DNA of 36,074 bases, from contig JAISIF010000156.1 of NCBI GenBank assembly GCA_031262165.1, forward strand, positions 1-36,074, in the 5' to 3' direction. Origin of the DNA: Myxococcales bacterium. GTDB lineage: Bacteria; Myxococcota; Myxococcia; Myxococcales; UBA5297. Made by a program: the position numbers and the translations under genes. Below, in pieces: positions 33,248-36,074 of the stretch. The notes under the pieces are model-generated. The model was not told the DNA's origin. It made no database searches and worked only from the letters and a program-made list of their open reading frames with translations. The stretch's first letter is position 1, and every line of letters begins with the position of its first letter.

Positions 33248-33282
33248 GCGGAGGCCTCACGTAGAGGCCACCGCCTTTTTTT
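33248..33282 (+). terminator. Strong intrinsic terminator
   Basis: GCGGAGGCCTC (33248-33258) pairs with GAGGCCACCGC (33264-33274), with one A-A mismatch and loop ACGTA, followed by CTTTTTTT. A weaker hairpin (GAGGGGC/GCCCCTC, 33184-33210) and one at about 33137-33166 (CATCACCA/TGGTGATG) precede it. All lie after the beta-propeller gene. The 33135-33374 gap holds no gene. Confidence 0.9.
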
Positions 33283-33374
33283 GTGCCTTTAGGCAGCGAT
33301 TTTTTTTCGCCCCCCCCACAAACAGAAATTACGCCCATTGTTTTGTTCGACATACCCAAGGAGCCTGACGCGCC

Positions 33375-35654
33375 ATGTGGCAACTCATCATCAATGGACC
33401 AGGTTATTTCGATACGGCCTATGAGCTCCCCGACGGGGAGACGCTGCTGGGCAGAGCGGACGAGAACGACGTCATCCTCTCGGGCGATCAGGTGAGCCGC
33501 CGCCACGCGCGCCTTTATTTCGACAAAAACGAATTGTTTTTCGAGGATTTGGGCAGTCGCAATGGAACGCGCGCCAATGGGAGCTTCCTCTCCGAGCCAC
33601 ACCGCATCACGGAGGGCGACGTCTTCACCATCGGTGAGAACACGTTGGTCGTCCGCCAGCCCTCGGACTTCGAGATCGCCAAGACAGAGCTGCTCGCCGA
33701 TGACGACCCTCTGCGCGCCGAGCTTCCGAACTTCTCCCAGCCCATGGGCGAGGTGCTCGTCAGCCGGAGCCTCGACGACAACCCCTTCATCGAAAACATC
33801 GGCCTGCTCGACAACTTCTCGGTCCAGGACTTCGAGATGCTGCCCCTCCTCGACAACTTTGGGTCGAGCACGGGCAAGCTCCCTGTCCGACCGCCCAAGT
33901 CGGACAAAGAGCCGTCGACAGACAAGAAGATCAGCCTCCCCGAGCGCGGCGAGCTGCTCCTGTTCGCTCAGGTGAGTGAGAAGCTGAACAGCGCCAAGAG
34001 CCTCGACGAATTCCTCGGCGAGGTCATGAGGCTCATCGTCGAGATCGCCCACGCGACGACGGGCATCGCCTTCATGTTCGACGAGAAGGGCAAGCTTTCG
34101 CCCATCGCCGTGCGCCATACGGGCGACGTGACGCCCGACGACATGCCCGTCTCGCGTTCCATCATCAACGAGGTCGCCCGCAAGAAGGTCGCCCTGGCCG
34201 TGATCAACGCGCAGAGCGACGCCAATTTTTCGGCCTCGAAGAGCGTCATCATGCACGGCCTAGAGCAGGTCATCTGCGCGCCGATGCTCAAGGGCAATGA
34301 GCTCTTGGGCCTCATCTACCTGAACCGCCCCTCGAAGCCGATCAAGTCGATGCCCCTGTCGCGGCTGGTCGATCTCGTCAACGCGCTGGCCCACATGCTG
34401 GCCAGCGGTATCGAGAAGTGGTCGTCCCGCGAGCAGAACCTGGCCAACCTCCAGCTTCAGCACCGGCTGGAATGTTTCCACTCGCCCGCGATCGTCGAGC
34501 GCATCCAGAGCGAAGGCGGCTTCGAGCTCGACGTGCTCGACAAGAAGCAGGTGACGGTCATGTTCCTCGACTTGAGCGGTTTCACCCGCGCCTGCGAGTC
34601 CCTGCCCGCATCCAGGATCTCGACCCTGATCTCCAGCTACTACGACATCGTGCGGCGCACCGTGTTCAAGTTCGATGGCACGCTCGGTCAATTCATGGGG
34701 GATTCGGCGCTGGCCGTGTTCGGGATGCCGTTTTCGAGCGACGGCGACGCCGATCGCGCCATCCAGTGCGCGCAGGCCTGCCGCTCGGCGTGTAACGCGC
34801 TGCTGGCAGAGGCTCTCCCGAACAGTATGGATTGCGGCGTCCGAATCGGGCTGAACACCGGGATGCTTCTCGTCGGCCCCATGGGCCCAGCGGAGAACTT
34901 CGAATACGTCTTCTTTGGTCACGCCATGAAAATCGCCCACAGGCTCCAGGAGATGGACAGGACCGACGCGATCCTCATCACCGAGGACACACTCAAGGCG
35001 ACCAGCGGCCACTTCTCCATCCAGCCGACCCACACCTTCGAACAGAAGCTCAAGCCACACAAAGTCCACGTCTATGAGGTGCTGGAGGGCGACGGCCAGG
35101 AGAAGCGCAGTGCCTCGGTGGTGCCCAAATCCTCCCACAGACCCAGCAGTGACCTGAGCGAGGACGATCGCACCCCGCCTCCCGATGACAAAGACCTCAG
35201 CCCCTGGCTCTCACCGCAGGCACCGAGAGCGCCAGCAGCGCCCAAGGGGCGGCCACCGACGGCGCAGACCTCGACAGGCGCCTTTGGCAAAAAGCCAGCT
35301 GTGCCGCTGCGTTCGATTCCGCCGCTGCCGCGCCTCCCTGTCCGACCTTCGGCGACCCAGCAGCAGAGCGGTGGCGCGGATGCGAACGTGAAGACGACGG
35401 AGGAGCCGCGCCCGGCGACCATGCGCCCCTCGCTCCCCCCTTTGCCCTACTCGAAAAAGCTGATGGGCTCTTCGGCGAGCACGGTCGTCACCTCACTCCC
35501 AGACCTCATGCTCGCGGCCAACCTCTCTCCCAGTGGTGCGCCTGCCAAGCTGCCTCCGGCGCCGCCCAGGCCACGCCCGGCTCCAGGTGCCAAAGCGCCG
35601 CGCGACTCAGAGGCATTGCCGCCCGCTTCAGGACTCAAAAAGCCTCTCAAATGA
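33375..35654 (+). CDS. FHA-GAF-class III nucleotidyl cyclase
   Basis: 759 residues. The FHA domain (1-95) has the phosphothreonine-binding set G26-R27, S41-R-R-H44 and N63-G64. After a linker (about 100-190) comes a GAF domain (about 190-350). A class III adenylate/guanylate cyclase domain (about 390-580) has both metal Asp residues: Asp399 in V-M-F-L-D-L-S-G-F-T and Asp443 in F-M-G-D-S-A-L-A-V-F-G. In the usual G-D-x-V-N-x-A-x-R-L motif this protein has G515-H-A-M-K519-I-A-H-R523-L. The transition-state Asn is therefore Lys, while the Arg is kept, so activity may be reduced or altered. The tail (600-759) is Pro/Ala/Ser-rich and probably disordered. It likely converts a kinase signal, sensed by FHA, and a small ligand, sensed by GAF, into a cyclic-nucleotide or scaffold output. 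Confidence 0.92.
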   Translation: MWQLIINGPGYFDTAYELPDGETLLGRADENDVILSGDQVSRRHARLYFDKNELFFEDLGSRNGTRANGSFLSEPHRITEGDVFTIGENTLVVRQPSDFEIAKTELLADDDPLRAELPNFSQPMGEVLVSRSLDDNPFIENIGLLDNFSVQDFEMLPLLDNFGSSTGKLPVRPPKSDKEPSTDKKISLPERGELLLFAQVSEKLNSAKSLDEFLGEVMRLIVEIAHATTGIAFMFDEKGKLSPIAVRHTGDVTPDDMPVSRSIINEVARKKVALAVINAQSDANFSASKSVIMHGLEQVICAPMLKGNELLGLIYLNRPSKPIKSMPLSRLVDLVNALAHMLASGIEKWSSREQNLANLQLQHRLECFHSPAIVERIQSEGGFELDVLDKKQVTVMFLDLSGFTRACESLPASRISTLISSYYDIVRRTVFKFDGTLGQFMGDSALAVFGMPFSSDGDADRAIQCAQACRSACNALLAEALPNSMDCGVRIGLNTGMLLVGPMGPAENFEYVFFGHAMKIAHRLQEMDRTDAILITEDTLKATSGHFSIQPTHTFEQKLKPHKVHVYEVLEGDGQEKRSASVVPKSSHRPSSDLSEDDRTPPPDDKDLSPWLSPQAPRAPAAPKGRPPTAQTSTGAFGKKPAVPLRSIPPLPRLPVRPSATQQQSGGADANVKTTEEPRPATMRPSLPPLPYSKKLMGSSASTVVTSLPDLMLAANLSPSGAPAKLPPAPPRPRPAPGAKAPRDSEALPPASGLKKPLK

Positions 35655-35739
35655 GGTCGTTGCCCAGCTCTTCATGAGCGCCGTGACATCTATGTCATGG
35701 CTTCGACGCGCCACTCTTTCCCAACTTCCTCGAACGAGC

Positions 35740-35773
35740 CCTCAGGTGCCTCTCACGGCCCTGGGGGTTTTTC
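35740..35773 (+). terminator. Terminator after the cyclase gene
   Basis: CCTCAGG (35740-35746) pairs with CCTGGGG (35760-35766), with one T-G and one C-G closing pattern, followed by GTTTTTCT. It ends the cyclase transcript just before the sigma-54-like promoter. Confidence 0.65.
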
Positions 35774-35777
35774 TATT

Positions 35778-35793
35778 TGGCACACAAGCTGCT
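35778..35793 (+). promoter_or_regulatory. Sigma-54 (RpoN) promoter
   Basis: TGGCACACAAGCTGCT matches the consensus TGGCACRNNNNTTGCW at every defined position except one (C for the first T of TTGC). The diagnostic GG (-24) at 35779-35780 and GC (-12) at 35791-35792 are exactly 10 bases apart. Predicted start of transcription is near 35804. No coding frame begins downstream before a strong terminator. Confidence 0.75.
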
Positions 35794-35803
35794 GCATAGA
35801 AGC

Positions 35804-35888
35804 CGTTTCGAAAGACAGTTGGGCACCCAATGGGTGGGTTCCCACCGCCCGCTTCCCGGCCGGCCCCGGGGGCGGGCGGTTCTTTTTT
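35804..35888 (+). ncRNA. Predicted sigma-54-driven small RNA with three stem-loops
   Basis: About 85 nt between the predicted RpoN start and the end of a T run. Stem-loops: TTGGG-CA-CCCAA (35819-35830; or the alternative CACCC-AAT-GGGTG), GGTGG-GTTC-CCACC, and a long GC stem ACCGCCCGC/GCGGGCGGT with TTCTTTTTT, the terminator. No ribosome site with start codon is visible inside. The arrangement (RpoN promoter, two short hairpins, terminator hairpin) resembles the Pxr developmental sRNA of Myxococcus xanthus. I could not compare the sequences, so identity with Pxr is a hypothesis only. Confidence 0.6.
35844..35888 (+). terminator. Intrinsic terminator of the predicted small RNA
   Basis: ACCGCCCGC (35844-35852) pairs perfectly with GCGGGCGGT (35872-35880), with an inner GC-rich loop that can pair further (CCCGG/CCGGG), followed by TCTTTTTT. 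It is one of the strongest terminators in the window and is oriented to the plus strand. Confidence 0.9.
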
Positions 35889-36074
35889 GCCCCTGCGCTG
35901 GTTCGAGTCGAAGCGGCGGCGACGCCCAGACGCCCCTGGCCTCCACGAATGGGCCCCAGGCTGCCCGCACCTCGAATCAGTGGCTCCTTCCAGCCTCCTC
36001 GCCTGAGGGCTTGCCCTCGACATGGCACGCGCCAACTTCGCGCTGTGGTGTGTGCGGCTCTCCAAGAGAGGAGG
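35889..36074. other. Non-coding end of the window, possible leader of the next gene
   Basis: No supported frame in either direction. The last bases, AGAGAGGAGG, form a strong Shine-Dalgarno-like sequence, so a plus-strand gene may start just beyond the edge. Confidence 0.35.

Noticed and set aside
33238-33267. Possible sigma-70 promoter (TTGACT with a TAGAGG -10) before the cyclase gene
   Set aside because: The -10 match is poor and the region is part of a strong terminator stem.
36005-36030. Second sigma-54-like site (TGGCACGCGCC)
   Set aside because: The -24 half looks good, but no GC occurs ten bases after the GG.
35742-36065. Minus-strand 107-codon frame at the right end
   Set aside because: Basic, low-complexity, antisense to the predicted sRNA and its terminator; no start signal.

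Overview
This is a high-GC chromosomal window. The mix of genes suggests a predatory or social-type deltaproteobacterium (Myxococcota/Bradymonadota-like). It has several lipoproteins with Asp/Ala/Gly-rich linkers, a VCBS/FG-GAP lipoprotein, a beta-propeller lipoprotein, an FHA-GAF-cyclase, TPR membrane proteins and a sigma-54-type promoter. The lineage is inferred from style only; no marker was compared.

Layout. 1-4.9 kb: the start of a lipoprotein gene (minus), a tRNA-Leu(CAA) with promoter and terminator, a membrane TPR protein, murA, a TPR membrane protein lying between two copies of a short repeat, and an ftsB-like gene. 5-8 kb: mutS2 and a small zf-TFIIB zinc-ribbon gene. 8-9.2 kb: an AT-rich block of two broken, unrecognised genes. 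9.2-14.3 kb: uvrA, then an AT-rich KAP-family P-loop NTPase that looks acquired. 14.3-19.4 kb (minus): greB-like, a MITE-like insertion, a multi-zinc-ribbon protein, a small Cys-rich protein, a class III CoA-transferase and a TPR/PEGA outer-membrane protein. 19.6-24.2 kb: an FAD-dependent dehydrogenase facing a VCBS-repeat lipoprotein, with a repeat-filled convergent spacer. 24.4-29.7 kb (minus): a tightly packed set of nucleotidyltransferase, PRPP-synthetase-like protein and CPBP intramembrane protease (4-bp overlaps), followed by a membrane protein and RNase R. 30.1-36.1 kb: the beta-propeller lipoprotein, the FHA-GAF-cyclase, then a probable small RNA with its own sigma-54 promoter and terminator.

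Housekeeping functions (cell wall: murA, ftsB; DNA repair and stability: uvrA, mutS2; transcription and RNA turnover: greB, rnr) alternate with accessory and surface genes. The intergenic spaces carry an unusual load of short structured repeats. These include a twin-hairpin family in several copies, one of which sits in a 164-bp MITE-like unit flanked by a direct repeat. The observations most worth following are the sigma-54-driven three-stem-loop RNA at 35.8 kb, the MITE/twin-hairpin family, and the three-gene PRPP-synthetase-like/nucleotidyltransferase/protease cluster.
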